Origin: Gonocerus acuteangulatus
Lineage: Eukaryota > Arthropoda > Insecta > Hemiptera > Coreidae
Length of the DNA stretch: 64,000 nucleotides
Direction: 5' to 3'
Assembly (NCBI GenBank): GCA_946811695.1
Contig: OX328130.1
Location: 69,799,973-69,863,972 of the forward strand
The translations under genes were made by a program, and so were the position numbers. Position 1 is the first letter of the stretch; each line of letters begins with the position of its first letter. Below the pieces are notes generated by a model, which ran no database searches, was not told where the DNA came from, and was given only the letters and a program-made list of their open reading frames with translations. Below are positions 11,500-63,255 of the stretch, one piece after another.

Positions 11500-13040
11500 A
11501 AGAAAATTCTGAGGTCAAGCTAAATTAAAAACGCCCTAGTATGATCATCACCTATTCCATAAATATTTCATTTATTTATTTCCTCTCCTTACACACACGT
11601 TTTGGCCTTTAAGCCACTTTCAAAACACTAGAAAAAAAAAATGAAGTGTTAACATCTCATTCAACCCTCTAAGCCATTTATAATATTATAACTTTAGAAT
11701 TTTCTTTTTTTAAACCTAATTGTAATTTTTAAATCCTCCCAAATTTTAATTAATTTACCCAGTTAAAAACATTTTTTTCTTCTCTACAAAATTTCCAATT
11801 TTCCTACTTATATCATTTCTAAGGCTATTAAAATGGTTTTTACAAGTATCTAATGATTTTAAAATACACTCTACATCTGCTATTACATTTATTATATCTA
11901 TCTGGGCATTCGTCAGAAACAAATCTACATTTTCATTTAATTAATTACTTCCTAAGGGATTTTTATATCAGTTAAATTCACAACCAGTTCTTTCTTATAA
12001 ATACTCATTATACTTCTTTATTAGTTCACTATCCGCATCATTATTTCTAAATAATAAATTTTCTCTTATATTCTTACAATCTACAAAGGTTTTATGTTTA
12101 CCATTTTTATTATTATGGTGCATCGATTGCTCGGATCATTAGCGCCATTTTATATCTATTATCACATTTTAGTTTTATTATTTTTATTCTCTGGTATGTT
12201 TGTAATTTATTCCTTAATTTACCTAGATTTAAGTTATTTCCTTATCATTACATAATCTATGAAAACATTGAACTCTTCTTAACATTTTACCTTAGCATTA
12301 ACATTTAGTTTATTAATAAAAGAATTTAAATCTTTCTTAGTACTCCCTACAAGCCAGTATCCTTGATTAATATCAAAAACAATTAGTTCTTCAGCAGATT
12401 TATTAAAAATATCAGTATTTTTTAGTTTCTTTAAAACGTTAGGCTGACAACAATTTTCGAACCATACAGAAAATGTGGTGGAATTTAAAAATTATTTTTA
12501 CATTCTTTTAAATAATAAATTTCCCCCAGTGCCTTAAGGTGCTTTTTTTCTTTCTAAAAACAAATCCTTTACGCAACTTTAATCCACTAAAAATTGTTTA
12601 CACTGCTCCTTTTTTCTTTTTAAATACTCATTCATCGAAGCTCCTTTTTGATCTGCTTCCATTCTAATTATATTATAACCAATGGACCCTTGAAGGGAAG
12701 ACTTGCATCGAAAAAAATGTACTCCACCTTCAAACACTGACAAATGCACGTGGAGTAAAACATGAACTGGCACAAGCCAGCAATTTTGATTTGTAAATTT
12801 TCTTTGGGGGTAGGAATAAAAAAAATAAAATTATCTCATATCCTTATTTACTCCAGAAGAAAATTCCGAGGTCCAAGCTTAATTAAAATGTGATGTTAAC
12901 ACTTACTTTATTTTTCTTCTAGTGATTTGAAAATGGCCTAAAGGCCGAAATGTTGCGTGTAAGGAGAGGAAATAAATAAATAAAATATTTATGGCTTGAG
13001 GTGGTGATCATAATAAATTTGAGGCGTTTTTAATTAAAAA
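11500..13040 (-). mobile_element. Penelope-like relic with inverted terminal arms inside element A
   Basis: The segment at about 11505-11640 reappears inverted at about 12845-13040, including 'TCCTCTCCTTAC', 'GCCTTTA(A/G)G' and 'AAATTC(T/C)GAGGTC' blocks. On the minus strand the arm reads GGCCTAAAGGCCGAAATGTTG, a phrase resembling the repeat-arm ends of Penelope-like elements; a relative occurs at 44369-44395. Between the arms are only broken reading frames without a definite domain. Assignment as Penelope-like is tentative. Confidence 0.4.
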
Positions 13041-14097
13041 TACCATTAACATAACAATTGAATTCATACATTTTGAAGGGAGACTAGACTTCAAATTTAT
13101 TCTCAACAAAATTTGAAATTAAAACAATTGAATTAACCCCAAAAAATGAAATGAAGTGAATGAAACTTAGGCCATATTAAAAACCTACCAAATGTGTGCC
13201 TATTAATGTGTTTACTATATTTTTAAATGAGTATTTACTTTCTAATATACAACTCTACAACAATCTTATAAAATACATGAGATTATTAAAGTGAAATTAA
13301 AGGAAAGGAAGTGCTCAGAGGCCAATTGGAAATGAAGTGAAGGTAGCAATATGTCTTAGGCAAGCATAGTTTTATTTTATGTACATATCATATTTAACAA
13401 TTTTATTTAAAATAACAGAAAAAATGAGACAAGAAAAATAATTAACGAACCGGAGAATGAATTAATACAATAAGTAAAATGAGTAAATAGACAAAATAAT
13501 TCAATCTCAATGAAGGTTTTTGTTGTTTCTTCCTCATCATGTTAATTGATAATCGTGGGAGTTAGTAAATATGATGGATTATCAGCTAATTCTCAACCAT
13601 CGTTCCGAGATTGAGGATAAATTTTGTCTTCAGCTTCCGTAACTGCAACAAATAGTTTTCTTCTTCTTAACTGTTGATATTGCAAGGGCATAACTTTTGT
13701 TAGATTGTATATCGAATTCCGTTGGTAGTTTATCAATTTTGTCTATTGGTCTTCAGCCTTCTTTCCTATAACAACATTTATTAGATATTAGAACACAAAT
13801 AACATAATGCAATAGTATTTCCTTTCAAATACTTGGCTACTGGGGACATGTTTAAAATAATAGCTATAGGTTGGGAGAAAGGACTGTTCCCAACATTATG
13901 TCTAAAGTATGCCGGGCAATATGGACACACTTGAAACCTATTTAAATGCCTGAACCTAATGTCAAAATGTGGGAAACAATTACAATAGAGTATGAGAGAA
14001 AGTAGCAATTTTATACAATTTTTTTTTAGCAATTCACGGTAAACATGTAACCATAAGAAAACCAGCTTTGAGTGGTTCTTCATTCTTTAACTACAAA

Positions 14098-14740
14098 CAA
14101 TTTTCTCACTTATTTTTGTTCACTTAATACAATTTGCTTTAATTCAATTGTAATCTCAATAATGTTTTTAAGAGTTACTTTATGTTTAAATCTACTTAAT
14201 TAAATAAATATATTAAAAATAGGTAAAATAACCTGAACTTACATAATTCAATCTTATATACTCACTATTTTTCTTTACTTAATTTATTTTTTTCAATTCA
14301 ATTGATATATTAATAATATTTTTGAGTGTTACTACATCTTTAAATGTAAATCTACTTTGTATTTCTATTAAAATAACGAAAACAGGCAAAATAACCTGTA
14401 CTTATATTATTCATTTTGATAATAATACTATTTTTCTTCACTTGATTTATTTGTTTCAGTTCAATTGTTATATTAATAATATTTTTGAGTGTTACTACAT
14501 CTTTAAATGTAAATCTACTTTGTATTTCTATCAAAATAATGAAAACAGGTAAAATAACCTGTACTTACATAATTCATTTTTATAATAATACTCACTATTT
14601 TTGTTCACTTAATTTATTTGTTTTAACTCAATTGTAATCTCAATAATATTTTAAAGAGTTGCAACGCTTTTAAATGTAAATCTACTTTGCATTTCAATTA
14701 ATATATTAAAAACAGACAAAATAACCTGTACTTACCGTTG
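14098..14740. repeat. Tandem repeat, four units of about 155-168 bp
   Basis: Units begin near 14118, 14270, 14433 and 14601 with 'TTCACTTAATTTATTTG'-like sequence. Each contains 'TTAAATGTAAATCTACTTTG' and ends with 'AAAATAACCTGTACTTA'. The units are strongly AT-rich. The 14322-14552 open frames are artefacts of the repeat. Confidence 0.8.
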
Positions 14741-15077
14741 TCCGTGTTTAATTCTTTGGCGATTTAATCCAATGTCTGGTCTTTACTTGTCGTCCTCATA
14801 TAATTCAGAAGACTTGTATCGCACAACACAGTAAAAATTTTCACTTCACATATAAAACTTTCCATGATTAAATGGAATGGCGAGCGAGCCAGTACCGACA
14901 GAGGACGTAGGAATCTGTGTGAAAACACAAAAACGCCGAGGGACGACAGAGGCCCTTGCCGCGCCTGCGCCTGCGCTGGCTTCAATATGCGGCACTCCAT
15001 TGAAACCAATGTGTTGCAGAAACGCCGAGGCCTGTGCTTCGTCTCTGCTGCGTCTGCGCTGGGCTCAATTTGCGCCC

Positions 15078-15159
15078 GGCCGAAACCGTGGGTCAGTACG
15101 TGATTGCTTTAAAAGCTCAAGCTTCTCTTCGCGGGTTTGGCGAGTCAATGAAGGAAAGG
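15078..15159 (+). pseudogene. Mag-type Gag, middle segment between the two insertions
   Basis: An island of 82 bases reads VGQYVIALKAQASL then RGFGESMKER, ending at the 8-bp duplication that borders element B. The same frame continues at 15999 with ERLRDQLIVG. This dates element B as an insertion into gag. Confidence 0.8.
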
Positions 15160-15998
15160 GGTAAATGTCAAGGAGCGTGGTCTCCACGCCGATCCTTTTG
15201 AAACTTTGCACTATAACGTATTTTGATGCACTAAACACGAATCCGTTAAAAAAAAGCTCGCTTTTCACTAGGAAAGAAGTTATGAAACACTAAAGTTCAC
15301 TGTTATGGAGGTTATAAAAGACGGGGTAACGGCGAATTTGTAAACACGCGCATGCGCAATAGTCCTTAATGACGAAGTGTAATTGAAATTTAGGCTCACC
15401 TTGTGGTAGCTGACTTGGTCGTAAATTGTCGCTTTTGGGCATACGTGCTATGCGTTTCCGCTCGCTCAAGAAGATATCAAAACCCCTAGCCAATCCAACT
15501 CGCTAAAATTAATAGAATTCTATTAATTTTAGCGAGTTGGATTGACTAGGGGTTTTGATATCTTCTTGAGCGAGCGGAAACGCATAGCACGTATGCCCAA
15601 AAGCGACAATTTACGCATAAGCTTAAGAATTATGAAGGGATTTCTGTTATATAATATTTGTCAACAGCAAAAAAAAAATTTAAAGAATGGTTTATTATTT
15701 AAAAAAAATATTTTTGAAATAAATAAGTGGTGATAAATTGAAATAATTGATGGTAAATTTCAATTAGACATCCTTATTACGAACTTTTCCATACCCGCGC
15801 ATGCGCATGTTGACAAACATAGTAGGTTACATTACCTTTTAGAACCCGCACAACAGTGAACTTAAATGTTTCATAACTTCTTTCCTAGTGAAAAGCGAGC
15901 TTTTTTTTTTAACGGATTCGTGTTTAGTGCATCAAAATACGTTATAGTGCAAAGTTTCAAAAGGATCGGCGTGGAGACCACGCTCCTTGACATTTACC
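15160..15998. mobile_element. Element B: 839-bp foldback element, perfect 8-bp duplication
   Basis: Starts GGTAAATGTCAAGG and ends with its complement. The arms match for at least 130 bp (15160-15290 with 15868-15998) and probably further, to the shared CGCGCATGCGCA motifs near 15348 and 15796. The target duplication AGGAAAGG is perfect at 15152-15159 and 15999-16006, and Gag reads correctly across one copy of it. The 8-bp duplication and long inverted arms suggest hAT-like or P-like mobilisation. It encodes no recognisable protein. A second large palindrome occupies its centre. Confidence 0.88.
15405..15618. repeat. Near-perfect palindrome centred on GAATTC
   Basis: Arms of about 100 bp meet at ATTAATAGAATTCTATTAAT near 15517. 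The left arm from about 15410 is mirrored by the right arm to about 15618, with phrases such as GATATCTTCTTGAGCGAGCG on both sides. A shorter relative of the same palindrome lies at 21700-21825. Confidence 0.85.
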
Positions 15999-16636
15999 AG
16001 GAAAGGTTACGCGATCAACTAATTGTTGGCATAGCTCACGACTCCTGGCAAAAAGAGCTCATACGTGTACGTTCCGACCTAAGTAGTACTCTCGAAGAGG
16101 TCCTTCAGACTGCCCTAAGCTTGGAACGAGCCGACAAAACCCATCACAAAGTTTTAGAAGGTTCCAGAACCAAATGTAATGTGGTAGAACGTCCTCGAAA
16201 GTCCAACAAACCAGAGACTACTAGACGAAGCAAAATAACTATACTTATAAAAAGGTTAGATTGTCTAAACTGTGGAAAAAATAAACATAGGCAAAACGAA
16301 CGATGCCCAGCAAGGGGTGCGACCTGTTTTGAATGTGGGATGGAGAACCATTTTGGCCGCTGCTGTTTGAAGAAAGGTCGAGCTAAAATAAAGACACAGT
16401 CTAGGAAAGCAAACAACATTAGATCTAATTCTAGTCTATCATCTGATGCATCGAGCACCTCGAGTCGTGGTTCAAACATTAATAAATGCGCCGGCAAAAG
16501 AGGGTCAAGAGCGATGATTCCAGTAAAACTAAACGGTGTGGAAACTCAAATGCTGTACGATCCGGGTGCAACAGCTTCAGTAATTAGTAAAACTGTGGGA
16601 AAAAATCGGCTCGCCTCACTTACGACTAACTCGTGA
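15999..16636 (+). pseudogene. Mag-type Gag C-terminus with zinc knuckles, entering protease
   Basis: Resumes the Gag frame after element B. Contains CLNCGKNKHRQNERC and CFECGMENHFGRCC, the nucleocapsid knuckles, then a Ser-rich linker and the start of protease (MIPVKLNGVETQMLYDPGA). The catalytic triplet reads D-P-G instead of D-T/S-G, which would disable the protease. The frame stops at 16636 after a one-base slip near an A run. Confidence 0.8.
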
Positions 16637-16637
16637 A

Positions 16638-18326
16638 TTGACTGCATATACTGGCGTGCCAATTAAATGTCATGGCGAAGCGACTATCCGAGTTCGCGAG
16701 TTCAAGAAAACGATTAACCTACCAGTAGTTGTTGTAGAAAAGAATGACCTGCCATTATTTGGGATGGACTGGGTCCTGGAGTTTAAATTGCCACTACCTG
16801 AGGGAGCACTGCTGTGTGCAATAAAACAGAAGAAAGTAGACATAGCGAGTACTCTTAACGAATTAATGAATAAATACTCTCCTGTATTTTCTTCAGAACT
16901 GGGAACTATGAGGGGGCCTCCTGCTGTGATTCACATTTCTAAAGACGTGAAACCAAGGGTGTTCAAACCCGTCCTGTCCCATTCGCTTTGAGAACAGCTG
17001 TTGAAAAGGAGATCAGTCGTCTCGTAGAAACAGGAGTACTCGAACCAGTCGATACCAACAGCACACCAATCGAGTGGGCTTCACCTATTGTACTGAAGCT
17101 AAAACCAAACAACGAGGTTCGTATATGCGGCGATTTTAAAGTCACAATTAACCCTTACGTTCATGTAGACCCTCACCCTTTACCACGTTTTGAAGAGATT
17201 GTTGACAAACTTAGGCGAGGTGAAAAATTCACCACACTCGATCTGAAAGATGCGTACTTAAAAATGCCCATTTACCCTGATTCACAAAAGTATGTAACGA
17301 TTTCAACGCTTTTGGGTTTCTTCAGATATCGACGGCTCACCTTCGGCATTAATAAAGCGCTTTCGACTTTTCAAGAACGCATGGATCACATCCTAGTAGG
17401 TATCCCGGGAGTAGGCTGCTTCTCGGACGACGTGATTGTCACAGGAGCGGACGACAACGAACATCTCCAACATCTTGGCTTAGTCTTAAAAATACTTGAA
17501 AAAGAAGGAATTAGATTGAAGAAAGAGAAATGCAAGTGGCTTCAAGAATCCGTTGTTTACCTTGGACACCAACTTGACCGCACGGGTATAAATCCTACTG
17601 AAGATCACGTCGAAGCTATAAAGAAAATGCCGGAGCTCTCTAGCCCGCGGCAACTTCGTTCATTTCTGGGAACAATTAATTATTACCAGAAATTCGTGCC
17701 AAATCTTCAAAGCATTTGCCCTTCTCTGCACAGACATTTACAGAAAGGAGCAAAGTGGAACTGGACGGAAGAAGACAGTAAAAAAATCAAGACTCTGAGA
17801 AATATCTTATGCTCTTCAGACACTCTCATCCACTTTAATCCAGACTTACCCATCATCGTTTCGTCTGATGCTAGTGAAGACGATTTGGGAGCCACACTAT
17901 CTCACAAACTTCCAGATGGTTCAGAACGACCAGTGGCTTTTGACATTGAAGCAAAGTGAGAAGAAATACTCGGTAATCGATCGTGAGGCACTGGGAATTA
18001 TCTTCGCTGTCCGGAAATTCCACCAGTACATCTTCGGCTACCCTTTCATTCTTCGGACCGACCACAAACCTCTCATCAGTCTACTAGGGGAACATTCAGA
18101 ACTGCCAAAAATAGCATCTGATCGGATGACGAGATGGGCACTAATTTTGACTGCGTACAATTACATTATAGAATACGTTCCTAGCAAAAACAATGCCATT
18201 CCAGACATGTTATCCCGATTACCAACGCAAAATTTGACAAATTTACCTGAAGATCCAATCATAAAACCGTATGAAAAACATTTATATTCACTGAAAAGGG
18301 AGAATGTTTGCCTTACACGCAGATAA
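16638..18326 (+). pseudogene. Mag-type Pol: protease end, reverse transcriptase, RNase H
   Basis: Three successive frames (16638-16991, 16988-17959, 17868-18326) together carry protease C-terminus (LPLFGMDWVLEF), RT (RICGDFKVTIN, LDLKDAYLKMPI, and CFSDDVIVTG where a hydrophobic residue is expected before DD) and RNase H (SSDASEDDLGATLSH, TDHKPLISLLGE). Frame changes near 16985 and 17950 and a stop at 18326 interrupt it. The first lies at a short C run, so an assembly indel is possible there. Near 17945 several bases seem to be missing. Confidence 0.85.
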
Positions 18327-18422
18327 CTACGTCAAGGAACAATCAAGGACTCGACGTTAGGCATGGTAATACACTGGCTTTAGTCAGAGTTTCCAGAACG
18401 GCATCTCATTGAAGACGATCAA

Positions 18423-19429
18423 ATGAAAAGTTTGTGGGATAAGCGGGACGAACTTTCCTACGAACGCGGAATAGTGATGTGGAAGGGACGAATCGTCGTA
18501 CCGAAATCTCTTCAGACTTCAGTTCTAAACGTTATGCACGAGGGACATCCTGGCATTTGTGCCATGAAGTCGTTTGCTCGATTCCATGTTTGGTGGTATC
18601 GGATGGATAAAAACATAGAAGAATCTGTCAAGAAATGCAAAAGCTGTCAGAAGAATAGACCCACAGAACCGGAAACGACTCTACTTTCATGGACAGTTCC
18701 TCAGAACCCATGGACCAGGGTACACATAGACTTCGCGGGTCCTATGGAGGGTTATTGGCTAGTTCTCACCGATGCTACAACGAAGTGGCTGGAAGTAATC
18801 CCTATGAAGACAAGCACGACAAAACGGACTATTTCGGCTCTCCAGGAAATATTCTCACGATTTGGACTTCCTCGTATCATCGTTTCAGATAACGGACCAC
18901 AGTTCACAAGCCAACTTTTCAAAACATTCTGTGAAGAACAAAACATCCGACATATAAGAACTTTTCCGTACCACCAGAAGAGCAATGGTCTAGCAGAGCG
19001 CACAGTAAGAACTTTCAAGACTCGATTCATTGCTTCCAAGGACGACAAACTGGACATCCATACACAACTCAACAGATTTCTCTTATCATACAGGACATCG
19101 ATACACAAGACAACAGACCGCACACCAGCAGAACTCATGTATGGACGACAATTGCAGACAAAATTGACTTTATTGGAACCTTCTTGATCCAGGAACAACT
19201 CACGAAACAAAAGAAGTATGCTGACAAAGGGAAGAAATGGAAAGAGTTCCAGGAAGGACAAGATGTCTGGGTTAGGAAAAACGACGGAAAAGGCTATAAG
19301 GAAGGAAGAGTAATAAAGAGGACAGGGAAATTATCATGCGAAGTTGAAGTTGAAGGAAAGGTGCATCGCAGACACGCTGACCAGCTGAACGACTGGCTTC
19401 AGAGGGAGGGGGAGATGTGTAATACCTAA
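18423..19429 (+). pseudogene. Mag-type integrase and C-terminal tail
   Basis: 18423-19187 carries the HHCC zinc-binding region (HEGHPGICAMKSF...CKSCQKN) and the full D-D-E core: HIDFAGP, VSDNGPQF and SNGLAERTVRTFK. A frame change at about 19185 leads to 19184-19429, a basic tail (EGQDVWVRKNDGKGYKEGRV) typical of the DNA-binding end, finishing in the polypurine tract. Confidence 0.85.
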
Positions 19430-19596
19430 GCATTTATCAATACTCAATAGACATTTGCTGTTGCTTAGTAACAATAAGGTTACTTGAACACATGTTTTCA
19501 ATTAGTTACAATTCATTCAATGTTATATTATGTTGTGTTTCAATATGTTCTATTTTACAATGAAAATAAATGAAGTTTTAAGTAAAGTGGATTACA
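19418..19596 (+). repeat. 3' LTR of the Mag-type element
   Basis: 179 bp, starting TGTAATACCTAAGC directly after the purine tract and ending GTGGATTACA. Nearly identical to the 5' LTR at 10543-10706. Confidence 0.9.
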
Positions 19597-19709
19597 CACA
19601 TAATGTTCAAATTATAAGAGGAAAGAATAATGGTCTTAATATAAATTGATTAGTTACAAAATATTTACATTAAAACACTTATATACAATATGCACAAAGT
19701 TGAGTATAT

Positions 19710-59704
<39,995 letters not shown>

Positions 59705-59927
59705 TTTATACGCTCGAAACAAAATATCGAAAAGTTAAGCACTAAAATTAGTTAAGAGAAGGTTCCTTTGGGTTTTTGTGTACATTTGAAATGTTTTTAA
59801 CCTTAACTGAAACCTTCCAAAGTACAAAGATATTAGAAAGCATAGTGTTGTTAAATTATTGTGTATTCTCACATTCAGATTCATTTTATTCATGAGTCAC
59901 ACAAACCTGACAGTAATTTCAAACTTT

Positions 59928-60060
59928 GTGGTTGCTGGCAGAGAAGGAAGACCTTCAGTAAAATAATAAACGTCAAATTCCTACAAAATACGTTTTATTT
60001 TTTGTGCTAAGCGTCTTCAACAATTCCTGCTAATATCCTACATAATGTGTGTTTAGTGAT
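59928..60060 (-). repeat. Penelope-like 3'-end fragment
   Basis: GTGGTTGCTGGCAGAGAAGG and the following CTAAGCGTCTTCAACAATTCC match the left end of the element at 23635-24740. It lies about 220 bp upstream of the DHX34 start codon. Confidence 0.6.
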
Positions 60061-60915
60061 TTTATTTATTAAAACATTAGACTTGTAGTATGTGTTACTG
60101 TCCAGGATGCCAATTTTCATTCATTTTGCTCAGCTCCAAACTACTGTAAAACTTCTTGCTTCCCGTGTCTTCTTAGTTAGTAACAAGTACACCAATACTA
60201 GAGCAGCAAAATGGAAAATACTTTGGCACATGTTAACCCTGGAATCACAATATGATGAAGCTGTTACAAATCTCACAACTTGGCTTCATATAAGACCTCA
60301 TCTAGTCTTTCGTAATTCTTTTACAAATTTGGTATTAGGATTCTGAAATGGTATTTTAAGATGACTACCATGTATAATATAACAATTTATAACCAAATAA
60401 TCTTATTTAATTGTTAAATGGGGGAGTGGGAAATCAAACATCAAAATACCACACATTTAGACATAAGTTTATTTGAATAATTTTCCTCTGAATTTCAACA
60501 TTAAAAATAACGTTTTCTCCTATAATATTTTGTCTTTATGACTACTTAAATTAAAAAAAATACTATAATATGTAAAGTTGGTTTAAAAGGGGAAAAATAT
60601 AGTGACTTGAATTTATGCACATTATAATGATCAACAAAATAAAAATTTGTTATTCATTTATACACTTTTCAAATATTCTTTGCCCGTGTTCAGCACACAG
60701 ACTCTTACTACACTTTGCACAATGTGTTACAGCTTTCCTGTCTTTTTTTACGATCAAAAACACCACATCGTATATTTTGCCATCCTCTTTTCCACTCGTA
60801 TCACACACTTCACCAATTTCACTGTCTTCTATCCAAAACGTCTCTAAACTCTCTGTTTTTCTCTTCTACAATTTGTCATTAGCGAATCGTCTGCGTTATG
60901 CGAGTCTTGATAATA

Positions 60916-63255
60916 GGGTCATTCCATGTCAAATCAACACAAAAAACAAACATTTTCAACCTCACTATCTCAGAAATTGATGAAATTTGGTGAGGAGGTA
61001 GCCTTTGTATAGACTAAGAAAAATATCAAATATTATTGAAAAATATTAACTGATTTGGAAATTACAGCTATGTAAAATTTTAAAAATTGTCAAAAAAATG
61101 CCGTTACCTGAAATGTTTGAATTGCTATTGTGGCTCTTACATTTAAGCTAGAGAGCTGGGAGGGGTGTTATTTTAAAGCTCTTTGTACGAACTTTCTTAT
61201 GACATGCAACACCATATATGTTACGAGGAAAAACAAATTCTCAAATTCAAAAACAAAATTTTATTTTTCTATATCTCAAAATGCGTATTTTTAAAAATGT
61301 TCAAAATTTTATATGTTTTTCTAAGTGTATTTGAGAACTTATTCCTAAAGTTTTATGATGGGATTCCAATGGGATCACCATTTATTATTTTTTTTGTTTT
61401 TTTAAGACGCTAATATTTTGGACGATATACAAAACAAAATCATATATGTATACATGTCATATTGCAATACAACTTCAAATCTTTTTAAAATGTTTGCACA
61501 TAATCTTTTTTTTATTAAATAAAATTGGTTGATTAATTAGAAATAATAATTATAATAGTGAAAGCATTTTTATTAAAAAATAAAATAAATCAGTACTAAA
61601 TTAAACTTATATTATCATCATCTCTCCTTCAGTTTTACCAAATTTTCTAATAACAAACCTTAAACAAAATTGTACTTGCCTTTATTAACAAAACTACTTT
61701 AAGAAGATGACAAGTAAAATTTAATTACCTATGTCACCCAAGAAGATGTGTAGAAACTGGAAATTTCTAAGCGATAGTTTAGAAAAGGCATTAACAATGT
61801 CATGATTTCTTACCAGATGAAACTGTTTAAAAATCAAAGTAATGTATTTTTCTTTTGATCATAGCTCTGAAACTGTGTCTACTTTAAAATAATTAGAAAA
61901 ACTAGTAATAAAGGATGTAAGAGGTTACGTAAGTGCTACATATGGCACTAAATGGTGGTTGGCATATGTTTTGTATAAAAATGAAGCTTGAGTTATGATC
62001 ACCTTCTTGCACCCTGCTGGACCTCCTCCATATTTTTCACTTCCATGAAACCCTGATGTTTTTGGGATGCCAGTTAAATATAATGGACGCTCAAAATTTA
62101 AATAAATAATGATTAAATAAAATTTTTTTTTGTATAAATTTAATCCCATTATACCAACTGGAAGAGGTTACACACAGAAAATGATACTCAAACATCAAAT
62201 GAAGCTTTCCAGGATAAGACATAAGCTATTCCGCATTACTTTTCATCTCCTTAAAGAAGTTTTGTTGATGAAGGCAAGTAAAATTTTGTTTAAGGTTTGT
62301 TATTAGACAATGTGTATTTATTTAAATTTTAACGTCCATTATTATTAACTGAGAATTTTCAGATAGGTTATCAACAGGTTACCACCCTTTTCTATCCAGA
62401 ATAGGGCTGATGCCTTTTCTTTTTTCTAAAGAAAAGACACCACCCCATGGTGGGTATCGAACCCAGGACCCTTGGCTCAGAGTGTTAAATGCTCACACCT
62501 TGACACTCATCACCACTGGGCCTTCCATTAAATAATTAGAAAATGTAATGATAATATAAGTTTAATTTAGCACTGATTTATTCTATTTTTAAATAAAAGT
62601 GCTTTTACTAATATAATTCTGATTCTGATTTATCAATAAATTTTATTTAATAAAAAAAGATTATGTGTAAACATTTTAAAGAAATTTGAAGTTGTATTGC
62701 AATATGACGTGTATACATATATGATTTTGTTTTGTATATCGTCCAAAATATTAGCGTTTAAAAAAAACAAAAAAATAATAAATAGTGATCCCATCATAAA
62801 ACTTTAGGAACAAGTTCTCAATTACACTTAGAAAAACATATAAAATTTTTAAAAATACGCATTTTGAGATATAGACATATAAAATTTTGAAAATTTTTAA
62901 AAATACGCATTTTGAGATATAGAAAAATAAAATTTTGTTTTTGAATTTGAGAATTTTTTTTTCCTCGTAACATATATGGTGTTGCATGTCATAAGAAAGT
63001 TCGTACAAAGAGCTTTAAAATAACACCCCTCCCAGCTCTCTAGCTTAAATATAAGAGCCACAATAGCAATTCAAACATTTCAGGTAACAGCATTTTTTGA
63101 AATTTTACAGAGCTGTAATTTCCAAATCAGTTCATATTTTTCAATAATATTTGGTATTTTTCTTAGTCTATACAAAGGCTACCTCCTCATTAAATTTCAT
63201 TTAAATCTGAGATGGTAAAGAAAAATCACTGTCTTGATTTGACACGGAATGACCC
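60916..63255. mobile_element. Large foldback element with arms of 700 bp or more
   Basis: Ends GGGTCATTCCATGTCAAATC (60916) and the complement of GGGTCATTCCGTGTCAAATC (63255), flanked by AATA on both sides (60912-60915, 63256-63259). The arms match from 60916 to at least 61620 and from 63255 down to about 62545. Matching blocks continue to 61705 and 62250. The mirrored open frames 61183-61413 (+) and 63008-62751 (-) are a by-product of the arms. No protein was recognised, and the superfamily is open (a 4-bp duplication is compatible with Sola-like elements, among others). Confidence 0.82.
62314..62534 (-). mobile_element. tRNA-derived SINE, copy 3, inside the foldback arm
   Basis: Same family as 1072-1325. 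Target duplication ATTAGA(C/A)AATGT at 62302-62313 and 62535-62546, one difference. It interrupts the right arm of the foldback, as comparison with the left arm at 61640-61655 shows. Confidence 0.83.

Larger units (their letters stand above)
11113..15077. mobile_element. Element A: 4.0 kb terminal-inverted-repeat insertion in gag
   Basis: The two ends carry a perfect inverted repeat of about 30 bases starting GGCGCAAATTGAGCC (from 11114, and complementary up to 15076). Gag coding resumes immediately outside the right end (V-G-Q-Y-V-I-A-L-K...). GGCC borders both ends and could be a 4-bp target duplication, though this is weak. The interior is AT-rich and contains a Penelope-like relic with inverted arms (11500-13040), a minus-strand open frame with two C-x2-C pairs (14083-13781, unrecognised), and a four-copy tandem repeat. 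No transposase was recognised, so it is presumably non-autonomous and the superfamily is open. Confidence 0.7.
10543..19596 (+). mobile_element. Mag-type Ty3/Gypsy LTR retrotransposon, interrupted and defective
   Basis: Flanked by direct repeats of 164 and 179 bp that start TGTAATA and end GGATTACA. After the 5' LTR comes ACTGGCGCTGCTGACAG, a candidate primer-binding site. Before the 3' LTR comes a purine tract (AGAGGGAGGGGGAGATG). Order: gag, two CCHC knuckles, protease, RT, RNase H, integrase, C-terminal chromodomain-like tail. Two inverted-repeat elements (11113-15077 and 15160-15998) split gag, and pol has several frame changes. No convincing host target duplication was seen. The 3' LTR ends 114 bp from the DHX34 stop codon, tail to tail. 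Confidence 0.88.

Noticed and set aside
13781..14083. A zinc-binding protein (two C-x2-C pairs) inside element A
   Set aside because: The spacing fits no family I recognise and there is no supporting context; kept only as a remark.
14322..14552. Overlapping open frames on both strands
   Set aside because: They are produced by the tandem repeat units and show repeated composition.
59705..59722. DHX34 start at 59722
   Set aside because: The codon is TTG; the first ATG in frame is at 59704.
61183..63008. A pair of duplicated genes on opposite strands
   Set aside because: The mirrored frames are simply the two arms of the foldback element, with low-complexity coding.
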